This document shows, one piece after another, positions 35,272-43,873 of a stretch of 64,000 nt of DNA. Made by a program: the position numbers and the translations under genes. This stretch comes from Vitreoscilla massiliensis. Its GTDB lineage: Bacteria; Pseudomonadota; Gammaproteobacteria; Burkholderiales; Neisseriaceae. The stretch lies in NCBI RefSeq assembly GCF_001457815.1, contig NZ_LN898219.1, positions 165,877-229,876 of the forward strand. The letters are read 5' to 3'. The first letter of the stretch is position 1; each line of letters starts with the position of its first letter. The notes under the pieces are model-generated. The model ran no database searches. It saw nothing but the letters and a program-made list of their open reading frames with translations, and was not told the origin of the DNA.

Positions 35272-35502
35272 TTAATCCCATAAATTGACTGTTGGTATCA
35301 CTTTGTTGGTTTTGTTCTTGCTGCTGGATGCTTCCGGCAATGTCACGATGGTGCCGGCTGGCAAATTGGGCGGCAGGTCGCACAGGTTGGGATTGGCGGC
35401 CATGACTTTTTCCACCATGCCAATAGAATCACCGTACAGGCGCCAGCAAATGTGGCTGATGGTTTCGTCTTGCACGGCGATGACGGTATTGGCTTTGCTC
35501 AT
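35272..35502 (-). CDS. Tail protein X (LysM-like)
   Basis: 76 residues; TVIAVQDETISHICWRLYGD and LPAGTIVTLPE are the signature of P2 gpX, a LysM-fold baseplate/tail component. ATGA overlap with L. Confidence 0.93.
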   Translation of the reverse strand: MSKANTVIAVQDETISHICWRLYGDSIGMVEKVMAANPNLCDLPPNLPAGTIVTLPEASSSKNKTNKVIPTVNLWD

Positions 35503-35975
35503 ATCAATTCGCTGTCACAGCGATTGCGACCCAAAATGTCGGCCACGGCGTTGTGGCCCATACAGCGAAAGTCATTTGCCTGTTCTTGTTTGGCCTCCGC
35601 ACGTTCTGCGGTGTTGCCAGTGGCGGCAAACGTGGCGTATTTTTCCAAAATTTCGACATTGGCAAAGCTGTACACGGCTTGTTTGAAGCTGTGAACATGC
35701 ACCGATTCACCGTTGATGACTTCATCGGCATCACAGGCCGCTAATGTGGTAATGCCGTTTTCAATGGCGGCCAGTCTGAATGCGCGCAATTCTTTGCTGA
35801 CCGTGGTGATAGCGGCAATTAATGCGGTTTTAACGCGTACCGCTGGCACGGAATCATCGACATTCATGGTGGCGCGGTACTCGGCAATGCTGATGCTTGG
35901 CCAAAACGCATTGGGGGTGATGGTGTCGTCTTGAGTAGTGGGGCTGGCCGCTGCGGGAAAGTTGAGTTTGTTCAT
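35499..35975 (-). CDS. Head completion/stabilisation protein L
   Basis: 158 residues; FWPSISIAEYRATMNVDDSV and AYSFANVEILEKY-like YSFANVEILEKYATFAATG are conserved in P2 gpL, which closes the filled head. Confidence 0.92.
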   Translation of the reverse strand: MNKLNFPAAASPTTQDDTITPNAFWPSISIAEYRATMNVDDSVPAVRVKTALIAAITTVSKELRAFRLAAIENGITTLAACDADEVINGESVHVHSFKQAVYSFANVEILEKYATFAATGNTAERAEAKQEQANDFRCMGHNAVADILGRNRCDSELI

Positions 35976-35994
35976 GGATGGGCACCTAGTTGGG

Positions 35995-36061
35995 TGATGC
36001 GGCGGGTGGATTCAGGCAAGGCATTGCAGGGCAAAGACAAGACAGAATCCACCACGCATCA
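35995..36061. other. Long imperfect hairpin between genes L and M
   Basis: TGATGCG plus GGTGGATTC (within 35995-36013) pair with GAATCCACC plus CGCATCA (36045-36061) around a small bulge; the loop is 31 bases. No T-run. Could protect mRNA or shield the L ribosome site. Confidence 0.5.
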
Positions 36062-36073
36062 CGGCCGAGGGAG

Positions 36074-36748
36074 CTAGTCAGGTTTGTTCAAAGCGGCCAG
36101 CTTTTGCTTTACGCCGATTTTGTCGTCGTATTGCAAGGCGGTTTCATACAAACGAATGGCGGCGGCTTTGTTTTTTTGGGTTTCAAAATATTCACCAGCG
36201 GCCTTGAAAAACTTGGCGCGGACTTTGTCCGGCATGTCTAAGGCGTGCAATTCGCCGTTTTTTTGTTGGGCCAATTCGACCAGGCTTTGCAACACATCCA
36301 CATCAATGGCGGCACCTTTGGCCAATTGGTCGGCAATTTCTTCAAACACGGCGACTTTGGCGGTGCGCTCAAAGCCACCCACACTGAGCATGGTATCGGC
36401 GGCATTGAAGACCAATGCGGCCATTTCGACTGCCCGATTCAAATCACCGGCGTCAATCGTCCACACCAACAATGTGGTGTACACATCGTCACCAACGGGA
36501 ATGGCACCGGCGGCCAACACACCGTCAATATAGCCATCGTATTCAGGCAGAAACTCGGCTTTGAGTTTGGCCTTGTCGGTGATGGATTGAACCGCGTGTA
36601 ATTGCACACGGTGGTGCATCAATTGTTGCTTGAGTTTGATGTAAGTGTTGTCTTGCTCAAGTGCAGGGGCTTCGCCACTGGCTTGGGCATAAAAAGCCAT
36701 GGCCTCGAGGCGTCTTTGGCGGGCGGGGTTGGATTGTCTGCTGCTCAT
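36074..36748 (-). CDS. Terminase endonuclease subunit (P2 gpM-like)
   Basis: Small terminase subunit that cuts cos. 224 residues from the ATG at 36748 with AAGG upstream. SNPARQRRLEAM start and LPEYDGYIDGVLAAG-like AEFLPEYDGYIDGVLAAGA are typical; C-terminal part is Ala/Lys-rich. Confidence 0.92.
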   Translation of the reverse strand: MSSRQSNPARQRRLEAMAFYAQASGEAPALEQDNTYIKLKQQLMHHRVQLHAVQSITDKAKLKAEFLPEYDGYIDGVLAAGAIPVGDDVYTTLLVWTIDAGDLNRAVEMAALVFNAADTMLSVGGFERTAKVAVFEEIADQLAKGAAIDVDVLQSLVELAQQKNGELHALDMPDKVRAKFFKAAGEYFETQKNKAAAIRLYETALQYDDKIGVKQKLAALNKPD

Positions 36749-36791
36749 TTGCTTTACCTTTTTGAAGTAAAGCGGGCATAAGCCCGCTTGC

Positions 36792-37808
36792 TTATGCCAC
36801 GAATTCCAAGTTTTCAATCAACGCGCAGGCATCAAATTCTTCGACCACATAATCCAAGTTTTCAGATTCGTAGTTGGCAATGCGGTTGTATTGGGGTTCA
36901 TCGGCGACTTTGCGGCGCTTGCCTGCGGTTTGCATGTAGATAGACAGGTTGGCCAAAGGGGTGATAAGCAAGGTGTCTTCGGGGAAGAATGGCACCGCAA
37001 TCGCATCCAAACCGCCCAGTTGTTTGTTGGCAATCAACAAATCATTGGCCGCTTTGGCTTCTGTTGCTTTGGTGCCAGCTTCATTCACATAGCCGAAGTA
37101 TTTGTCGCCTAGGGTTTTGCGGTTGCACAGCACCACCATATCGGGGCGCAAGGCAAATTCATCACCGATGAATTCATTGTGATGGGCCACGACCACGGCA
37201 TCCAAATTCTTAAAGGCTTGGGCATCACCAAATTTGACTGGCTTGGCTGTGGTGCCAATTTGACCAGGCTCCCAGCCTACCACTTGGGTCGGCGCGTCTT
37301 CACGGATGCGCTGCAACCAGCCACGGGCCACATCTTGCAACAATGGGTTGGCCACAATGTCGGTTTGCGCGGCAAAGGTTTTGCCATTGAAACCCATGCA
37401 AATCAACGACAAGGCTTTGGACAGTTCATTGTTTTGATTGACCAGGTTGGCAAAGTCTTTTTGGTGTGCCCAGGCATCCAATTCATTGTAGGAAATGGCA
37501 TGGTCAAAATCGACTTGGCGGCACACATAGTCAATGGCCACAGCGTTGTGTTTGGCATGTGGGTGGCGGCGGTTGTTGTTGTCGGTGTTGGTGCGACCTG
37601 CGGTCAAGCCACCACCAATGCCAATTTTTTGGCCTGCTTTTTCCATCACTGAAAAGACATTGACGCGTTGCAAAAAGGCACTGGATTCACGCGTGGCAGC
37701 GTGCATGCGCTGGGCAACGGCTGGGTCTACTGCAAACCAGTTTTGGACATTTTCAACACCGTTGGCGCTACCAATCATGCTGAATAAAAGGGTGAGTGCT
37801 TCGTTCAT
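36792..37808 (-). CDS. Major capsid protein (P2 gpN-like)
   Basis: 338 residues, HK97-fold capsid protein of P2 family. HAATRESSAFLQRVNVFSVM, TAGRTNTDNNNRR and RIANYESENLDYVVEEFDA match the family. Confidence 0.95.
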   Translation of the reverse strand: MNEALTLLFSMIGSANGVENVQNWFAVDPAVAQRMHAATRESSAFLQRVNVFSVMEKAGQKIGIGGGLTAGRTNTDNNNRRHPHAKHNAVAIDYVCRQVDFDHAISYNELDAWAHQKDFANLVNQNNELSKALSLICMGFNGKTFAAQTDIVANPLLQDVARGWLQRIREDAPTQVVGWEPGQIGTTAKPVKFGDAQAFKNLDAVVVAHHNEFIGDEFALRPDMVVLCNRKTLGDKYFGYVNEAGTKATEAKAANDLLIANKQLGGLDAIAVPFFPEDTLLITPLANLSIYMQTAGKRRKVADEPQYNRIANYESENLDYVVEEFDACALIENLEFVA

Positions 37809-37841
37809 TGTGTTATTCCCGTTTGAATTGAAGTGTGATGA

Positions 37842-38681
37842 TCAGTAGTTGGGCGCGGTGTATTTCACGCTGGCATCGGCACCAGTGTGCAATTTGGTGT
37901 CTTCTTGTGGCGCAGGCTGTTGGCTCAATTCTTGGCGCAAATTTTTTAATTCATCCATTACGGCTGTGAATTGTTGGTTTTGCTTGGCTTCCAAATCCTG
38001 AATGGCTTGGCCTGCAGCTGCGAAGCCCGCTTCTGTTTCGGTGCGGTATTTTTGCAAGTCGGCCGCGTCCACTTTGGCTTCGCTAGCGGGAGCGGATTTG
38101 CTGAAAAACTTGGTGAACCAGCTGGGTGCTTGGTCTTCTTTTTCGACAGTGGCGGCGTTGTCTTGTTGGGCTTGGGTGTTTTGGGTCATGGCTGTAGGCT
38201 CACTGATATAAAACTCGGGTTTGATGGAATAGGGGCTGTTGGCATCGGTGTTGAATTGCAAGGCTGATGTGCCGACGCTGGATGGGCTGTCGGTGATGGC
38301 CAAGCCGACCAAGTAGGCGCGCTGCTTTTCTTGGAAGTTGGTGTGCAATTCCATGGATGTGTAGATTTTTTCGCGCTTTTGATTGAGAGCGACCAGCTTG
38401 TCGGTTGGGTCGATTTGGGCAAACAGCTTGGTGATGCCGTTTGCGCTTTCGGTTTTCAATGCCGTCACATCGCCATAGCCGGCAAATTCGCTACCGGGCC
38501 ATGCGCTGCGCAAGTGTTCAACATTGATGCGCGCACCATACAACTCAGGGTCGTAATCTTCGGCACACTGTTCTAGCCATTCAGGCTTGATGTCGCGGCC
38601 GTCCACGGTTTTACCGCTGGTGCCGATGCAAAACCATTGGCCTTTGCTGAATTTGATGGGTGTGTTTTGTGGTTGTGGCAT
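37842..38681 (-). CDS. Capsid scaffolding protein/protease (P2 gpO-like)
   Basis: 279 residues; N-terminal serine-protease domain with KTVDGRDIKPEWLEQCAEDY and INVEHLRSAWP (His), SPSSVGTSAL (Ser), and a C-terminal coiled-coil scaffold (residues about 200-255). Cleaves itself and gpN during head maturation. Confidence 0.94.
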   Translation of the reverse strand: MPQPQNTPIKFSKGQWFCIGTSGKTVDGRDIKPEWLEQCAEDYDPELYGARINVEHLRSAWPGSEFAGYGDVTALKTESANGITKLFAQIDPTDKLVALNQKREKIYTSMELHTNFQEKQRAYLVGLAITDSPSSVGTSALQFNTDANSPYSIKPEFYISEPTAMTQNTQAQQDNAATVEKEDQAPSWFTKFFSKSAPASEAKVDAADLQKYRTETEAGFAAAGQAIQDLEAKQNQQFTAVMDELKNLRQELSQQPAPQEDTKLHTGADASVKYTAPNY

Positions 38682-38750
38682 GACGCATCAATATGGTTTG
38701 TGGTGATGTGTCTAGTTTCGCGACTATCTCGCATGAGGGCAATGTGATTG

Positions 38751-38776
38751 ATGTGTGGGGGCGTGATGTAGATGTG
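38751..38776 (-). promoter_or_regulatory. Late-promoter element in the divergent O/P region
   Basis: 26 bases with 25 identical to the distal part of the elements at 27273 and 31889 (ATGTGTGG-GGCGTGATGTAGATGTG). Same orientation as those, placed where P2 has PO and PP. The left half of the hairpin is not kept. Confidence 0.6.
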
Positions 38777-38839
38777 ATGGGGAATGCAATATAAGTGTGA
38801 GGCGTTGACACTTAGGCATTACATTAACAGTTGCTTGAA

Positions 38840-40678
38840 ATGTCTGAAACCATAATTGATTCACGCTTAGACCCGCGCATCCAAGCCCGCAATTTACACT
38901 GGCAAGGCTGGCGGGTCAGCTCTATCGCTAGATACTTGGGTTTGAAGCCGGCCACGGTCCACTCTTGGGCACGGCGTGAAAATTGGGATGGTGGTAGCCC
39001 ACACCAACGGGTGGCGGCATCGACCGAAGCACGCCTGATTCAGCTTGTAAATCTGCCAAAAAAAACCGATGGTGATTACAAAGAAATGGATAAGCTGGCC
39101 AAGATGTTGACCACTGTACAGGCCGCTTTGCATAAGTCACCTGAACCTGTGGCTGTTATCGGCGATAAGGCCATGCCTGATTACAGGCCGCATACACAGT
39201 CAACAATTGATAATCCACCGCGTGAAATGCGTGAACCCAAAGAAAAACGCGAAAAAGCCCCCAGCAATCGCAAGCCATCCAAGTTAATCATATTGGATGA
39301 TGAACAAACGGAGCGATTGTCTGAGATATTCACAGAGCAGTCGTTTGAGTATCAAAAAGCCTGGTACCGCTCAGGTTTGGTGAACCGTTTTCGCAATTTG
39401 CTCAAGTCGCGCCAAATCGGGGCGACGTTTTTCATGGCACGCGAAGCATTCTTGCGGGCGGTGAAAACCGGCAACAATCAGATTTTTCTGTCGGCCAGTC
39501 GTGCCCAGGCTTTTCAGTTCAAACAGTACATTGCCGACTTTTTGGCCATGGTTGGGATTGAATTCAAAGGCGATGTGCCTGAATTGGCCAATGGGGCCAA
39601 GTTTTATTTTTTGGGCACCAACAGCCGCACCGCTCAAGGTCGCAATGGTGACTTGTATGTGGACGAGTATTTCTGGATTCAGGACTTTAAACGCTTGCGA
39701 GAATTGGCCGAACCGATGGCCTCGCAAGCACGATTTCGCACCACTTTCTTTTCCACACCAAGCGATGAATTGCACCCCGCGTATGGCTTTTGGACGGGCA
39801 CCGAATTCAACGATGGTCGGCCTGAAAATGAGCACATCAAACTGGATGTGAGCCATGCCGCGCTGGCCGCTGGCCGCTTAGACCCTGATGCGCAATACCG
39901 CCAAATTGTGACCTTGGATGATGCCGAGGCGGGCGGCTGCACACTGTTTGACAAAGACTATTTGCGCAAACGCTATGCCCCGTCTGTGTATGACCAATTG
40001 TTCAAGTGCCAATTTGTGAAGCCTGGCGACAGCGTTTTTGAATACGGCTGGCTGCGGGCGGCGGCTGTCGATGCAATGGATGTTTGGCCTGATTACAAAC
40101 CATGGACTTCACCGACGCGGCCTTGTGGTGCTCATCCTGTGTGGGTGTCTTATGACCCGACCGATGATGGTGATGCTGCTGGCTTGGTGGTGGTGATGCC
40201 ACCACAAAGAAAGGGCGACCCATTTCGAGTGGTGGAGCGCCAGCTTTTGCATGGCAATGACTTTGAATCACAGGCCGAAGTGATACGCGAAGTATGCACC
40301 CGTTACAACGTGACCAAACTTGTGATTGATGCCGGTGGCTTGGGTGCTGCGGTTTATCAGTTGGTGCAGAAGTTTTATCCAGCTGTGATTGGCCACAAGT
40401 TTACACAGGAATTGAAATCCTCTTGGGTGCAAAAAGCACAATCATTGTTTCGTGCCAAACGTGTGCAATGGGATGCTGGCTCAATGGCCATGGATTTACA
40501 GGCCGCTTTTATGACCATACGCATCCAAAAAACCAACTCCGGTAAAGGTTTGACCTATGGCTCTGGCCGCAATGCGGTGGCCAGTCATGGCGATTTGGCG
40601 TGGGCATTGATGATGCTGTTTGCCGAAGAACCTTTGGACGGTTCTCTTTCTTCTAATTCTTCTATTGAGGTTTTCTAA
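38840..40678 (+). CDS. Terminase large subunit, ATPase (P2 gpP-like)
   Basis: Packages phage DNA from cos. 612 residues from the ATG at 38840. N-terminal helix-turn-helix (VSSIARYLGLKPATVHSWAR), Walker-like SRQIGATFF and B-box DLYVDEYFW, then an RNase-H-like nuclease domain with VSYDPTDDGDAAG and LVIDAGGLG. Three DUS-like words lie inside (39115, 39181, 40494). Confidence 0.95.
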   Translation: MSETIIDSRLDPRIQARNLHWQGWRVSSIARYLGLKPATVHSWARRENWDGGSPHQRVAASTEARLIQLVNLPKKTDGDYKEMDKLAKMLTTVQAALHKSPEPVAVIGDKAMPDYRPHTQSTIDNPPREMREPKEKREKAPSNRKPSKLIILDDEQTERLSEIFTEQSFEYQKAWYRSGLVNRFRNLLKSRQIGATFFMAREAFLRAVKTGNNQIFLSASRAQAFQFKQYIADFLAMVGIEFKGDVPELANGAKFYFLGTNSRTAQGRNGDLYVDEYFWIQDFKRLRELAEPMASQARFRTTFFSTPSDELHPAYGFWTGTEFNDGRPENEHIKLDVSHAALAAGRLDPDAQYRQIVTLDDAEAGGCTLFDKDYLRKRYAPSVYDQLFKCQFVKPGDSVFEYGWLRAAAVDAMDVWPDYKPWTSPTRPCGAHPVWVSYDPTDDGDAAGLVVVMPPQRKGDPFRVVERQLLHGNDFESQAEVIREVCTRYNVTKLVIDAGGLGAAVYQLVQKFYPAVIGHKFTQELKSSWVQKAQSLFRAKRVQWDAGSMAMDLQAAFMTIRIQKTNSGKGLTYGSGRNAVASHGDLAWALMMLFAEEPLDGSLSSNSSIEVF

Positions 40679-40680
40679 AC

Positions 40681-41694
40681 ATGAAACGCGCTAAACAAAA
40701 TATGGTCGCGCCTGCGCCTACTGTTGATTTTGAGGTGTTCAATATCATGGATGATGCACCCGCCAATGTGTTGGACTATCTGCAATGTGCCGACAATGGC
40801 ATTTACTTTGAACCCTTGGTCAGTTATGAATCACTGATGCAGTTGACCACCACTGGCGTGCATCATGCCAGTGCGTTGCAGGCCAAAGCCAATATTTTGA
40901 AAAAGACTTTTGAACCGTCGCAATACTTGAGCCGCAAAGACTTTGAGTTGTTTGTGATGAATTACTTGACCTTGGGCGATGGCTATTTGCAAATCACGCG
41001 CAATCGCCTGGGCGGAGTGTTGAAGTTGACCAGCTTGCTGACGATGTACACGCGTATGGCCAGCGACATGAAACACTATTTGTACATTCGCAACCGCTTT
41101 GGCTTAAATGGTTTGCAGTACGACACCATCAAGATCGCGGATGTGGTGAATGTGAAGCAACACGATTTGCGCCAGCAAATCTATGGTGTGCCTGAGTATT
41201 TGCCCGCCATGCACAGCATCATGCTCAATAACAGTGCGACCCGATTCCGCCGTCGCTATTACGACAATGGCAGTCATGCTGGTTTTATTCTTTACTGTAC
41301 CGATGAGAAGATTAATGAAGACGACTGGAATGTACTTAAAAGCAACATGCGTCAAAGCCGTGGCCGTGGCAACTTTAAAAATGTGATGCTGCGCTCACCT
41401 GGCGGCAAGGATGGTATCAAGTTGATTCCTATCTCCGAAGTGGCGGCTAAGGATGAATTCCTGAACATCAAGTCGGTATCGGCTGAGGATATGCTTGCCG
41501 CGCATCGGGTGCCCGCGATATTGATGGGCATTGTGCCGCAAAATGCTGGCGGCTTGGGTGACCCAATCAAGGCGGCCAAGGTGTTTTATGAGCATGAAAT
41601 CGCACCGATACAAGAGTCGTTCAAGTCTATCAATGAGCAGCTTGGCATCGAGGTGTTCAAGTTCAAGGACTATCAGTTGGACACACCAACATAA
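40681..41694 (+). CDS. Portal protein (P2 gpQ-like)
   Basis: 337 residues of the PBSX/P2 portal family; FEPLVSYESLMQLTTTGVHH, LTLGDGYLQITRNRLG and LPAMHSIMLNNSATRFRRRY are characteristic. Two bases after the terminase gene; last gene before attR. Confidence 0.95.
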   Translation: MKRAKQNMVAPAPTVDFEVFNIMDDAPANVLDYLQCADNGIYFEPLVSYESLMQLTTTGVHHASALQAKANILKKTFEPSQYLSRKDFELFVMNYLTLGDGYLQITRNRLGGVLKLTSLLTMYTRMASDMKHYLYIRNRFGLNGLQYDTIKIADVVNVKQHDLRQQIYGVPEYLPAMHSIMLNNSATRFRRRYYDNGSHAGFILYCTDEKINEDDWNVLKSNMRQSRGRGNFKNVMLRSPGGKDGIKLIPISEVAAKDEFLNIKSVSAEDMLAAHRVPAILMGIVPQNAGGLGDPIKAAKVFYEHEIAPIQESFKSINEQLGIEVFKFKDYQLDTPT

Positions 41695-41714
41695 GACCAC
41701 AAACAGACCGTCAC

Positions 41715-41745
41715 CGCCGCCAAAAATCTTGGCGGCGTTTTTTTT
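41715..41745 (+). terminator. Terminator after the portal gene
   Basis: Perfect 9-bp stem CGCCGCCAA / TTGGCGGCG with 5-base loop and nine T. Confidence 0.9.
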
Positions 41746-42084
41746 TGCCCAAAAAATTCCAAATGACCCTTGACCCCGCTGGCGGGAACTCCCCTCCCGC
41801 CATTCGGCATTTCAAGAAATATAAAAAATTTATGCAGATGGCAGCACTGATTAAAACCATATATTGCACGGGGTTCGCGACGATTTTTTGATTCAAATAT
41901 TTATGCAATTTTCGGCTAAAACTTGCAGATTGATGCAACATTATGCGGCAGTATTTTTGACACTGCTTTTTGTTCTACATTCAAAAAACAAAGCCTTGAG
42001 TTTAAAGACTTCTCGTGCCTTTACAAATGATAAATGGTAGAACAAAAAATGTATTAAGGTTTTGTTTTGCTTAAATTTTGGTTA
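41746..42084. other. Prophage right end, non-coding; candidate cos and arm sites
   Basis: No credible gene. GGCGGGA-ACTCCCC-TCCCGCC (41781-41801) is GC-rich and lies beyond portal, where P2 has cos. Further right are arm-type words TTTTGTTCTACATT (41968-41981) and an inverted one (42035-42050). Confidence 0.45.
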
Positions 42085-42149
42085 GGACTTAAAATCCGTC
42101 GGCCCTAATACGGCCGTGCCGGTTCGATTCCGGCCCCGGGCACCATCAA
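42085..42149. repeat. attR, right copy of the 65-bp attachment core
   Basis: Identical to 10027-10091; contains only the 3' part of tRNA-Leu, so no functional tRNA. Confidence 0.93.
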
Positions 42150-42158
42150 GATTGAATT

Positions 42159-42183
42159 AACCGCTTTTAGCGGTTTTTTTTCG
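42159..42183 (+). terminator. Original terminator of the tRNA-Leu locus
   Basis: AACCGC / GCGGTT stem with 5-base loop and eight T, ten bases after attR. Confidence 0.75.
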
Positions 42184-42375
42184 TCTATAAAAGTCCAATA
42201 AAGTCTAATTTTTATATATAAATCAATGTGTTGTATTTTAACCCATGTTTTTATCGTCTAATAATGGTTAAGTTAGATTAACTAGAATCAACGCCTATTG
42301 CTGGTACTTTTGTTGGTACATGAGAGTTGGTAGCATAAATGTACCAACAACTACGACTGAAACTCAGGTGTACCA

Positions 42376-43554
42376 ATGGCTTTGACCGAATTGAAAATAA
42401 AATCGTTAGCCCCCACAAATAAAATTCAAAAAATAAGCGATGGTGGTGGGTTGGTGCTTTTTATTAACCCTAAAGGGAATAAATACTGGCGTTACAACTT
42501 CCGATTTGAGAATAAGCAGAAAACATTATCGATAGGTGTCTATCCGGTAGTTTCACTTGCAGAGGCCCGTAAGAAGCACATACAGGCAAAATTACTTGTG
42601 ACTGAGGGTATAGACCCAACGACCCTAAGCAAAGCTGCAGAGGATGCTGTAAAGAAGGAAGTGAGCTTACTGTTTGAATCGGTTGCTCGAGACTGGTGGA
42701 ATGCGCAGTTACCTCGTTGGAAGGAGTCGCATTCGCTCAGGATATTGCGTGCAATGGAAATGGATCTCTTTCCTGTGCTAGGAACTCTATCCTTAGCTGA
42801 TATTAAAACACCTATGGTGTTGGATGTATTAAGACAAATTGAAGCACGTGGAGTAAATGACACGGCATTAAGGGCTCTTCAGCGTATTAAGGCGGTGTTT
42901 AACTTTGGCATTCAAACAGGTTTGATTGAGTACAATCCGGCTTTGGCATTAACCGGGGTTATTATAAAAAGAAAAGAAATCCACCATCATGCTTTAAAGC
43001 AAACCGAATTGACCTCCTTTTTTGATAACCTCTATAAATCTCCAATGAAGGAATACATACGTTTAGCGATGATATTTCAGATTATTTGGTTTGTGAGACC
43101 AGGTGAGCTGCGTAACGCGGAGTGGAGTGAATTTAACTTTGAGAAGCGTGAATGGCATATTCCAGCTGAAAAGATGAAAATGCAACGGCCGCATGTGGTT
43201 CCATTATCGAGTTGGGCACTGGAGCTGTTAGGGCAGTTGCGTGAAATTACAGGCTCAAGCCCATATTTGTTTCCCAATTATCGTGACTTCAGTAAACCAA
43301 TGAGTGAGAATGCTTTGAGCTATGTTATGGCCAGAATGGGATATAAAGGCAAAGCAGTCCCACATGGTTTTAGATCATTGGCTACTGATATTTTGAATGA
43401 ACATGATTTTAAAGCAGATGTTATTGAGCGGCAGTTAGCGCATATTGAAAGCAATAAAATCAGAGCTGCTTACCACCGAGCAGAGTATCTTCCACAGAGG
43501 CATGAAATGATGGAATGGTATAGCGGTTGGGTGAAAGAGTTTATTAAAAATTGA
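42376..43554 (+). CDS. P4-type tyrosine integrase of the second element
   Basis: 392 residues. N-terminal DUF4102 arm-binding domain (ISDGGGLVLFINPKGNKYW), core domain, and catalytic residues in RPGELRNAEW (Arg), HGFRSLATD (His-x-x-Arg), LAHIES and the nucleophile Tyr in YHRAEYLPQR or nearby. Begins 227 bases after attR of the prophage, so a separate genomic island probably uses the same tRNA-Leu end. AT-richer than the prophage. Confidence 0.94.
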   Translation: MALTELKIKSLAPTNKIQKISDGGGLVLFINPKGNKYWRYNFRFENKQKTLSIGVYPVVSLAEARKKHIQAKLLVTEGIDPTTLSKAAEDAVKKEVSLLFESVARDWWNAQLPRWKESHSLRILRAMEMDLFPVLGTLSLADIKTPMVLDVLRQIEARGVNDTALRALQRIKAVFNFGIQTGLIEYNPALALTGVIIKRKEIHHHALKQTELTSFFDNLYKSPMKEYIRLAMIFQIIWFVRPGELRNAEWSEFNFEKREWHIPAEKMKMQRPHVVPLSSWALELLGQLREITGSSPYLFPNYRDFSKPMSENALSYVMARMGYKGKAVPHGFRSLATDILNEHDFKADVIERQLAHIESNKIRAAYHRAEYLPQRHEMMEWYSGWVKEFIKN

Positions 43555-43873
43555 GTTTTTACAGTAACCATATGGGGCTAATCGTGCTAATTTAGCACGA
43601 TTAGCCAAGGGGCAGGACTAATTTTTTTCAATAATTGAATCTAAAAAGCTTAAGGTGATGAGATTTCCTCAGAAGATAAATTCTCATCAATATTAATTTA
43701 TTGTAATGGATCTGTTTTGGCTTGATTTGGTTGAAATTGTAAGTGCTCAACAGACATTAATGACGTTTTGATTCGACACTAAGTATCATTCTCGCTCTTC
43801 GTCCTGTTCACGTATCGCCCATACTAGATACGTTTAAAAGAAGACAGTGTTCAACAACGCACTGGAATTCCCT
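43555..43873. other. Intergenic stretch with a 31-bp palindrome
   Basis: 43576-43606 reads GGCTAATCGTGCTAA-T-TTAGCACGATTAGCC, a perfect 15-bp inverted repeat without a T-run, just after the integrase. The rest is AT-rich with no gene I can support. Confidence 0.6.

Larger units (their letters stand above)
10027..42149. mobile_element. P2-like prophage (~32 kb), apparently complete
   Basis: Bounded by perfect 65-bp repeats in tRNA-Leu. Gene order from attR is portal, terminase ATPase (plus strand), then on the minus strand scaffold, capsid, terminase small subunit, head completion, tail X, holins, endolysin, spanins, tail R and S, baseplate V-W-J-I, fibre, fibre-assembly, sheath, tube, E/E', tape measure, U and D. 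This is the P2 order. Early genes lie next to attL. No late gene looks broken. About a dozen DUS-like words inside it suggest long residence in this lineage. Confidence 0.95.

Noticed and set aside
10027..42149. A second functional tRNA-Leu at 42085-42141
   Set aside because: Only the 3' part is present; the 5' acceptor strand and D-arm are missing.
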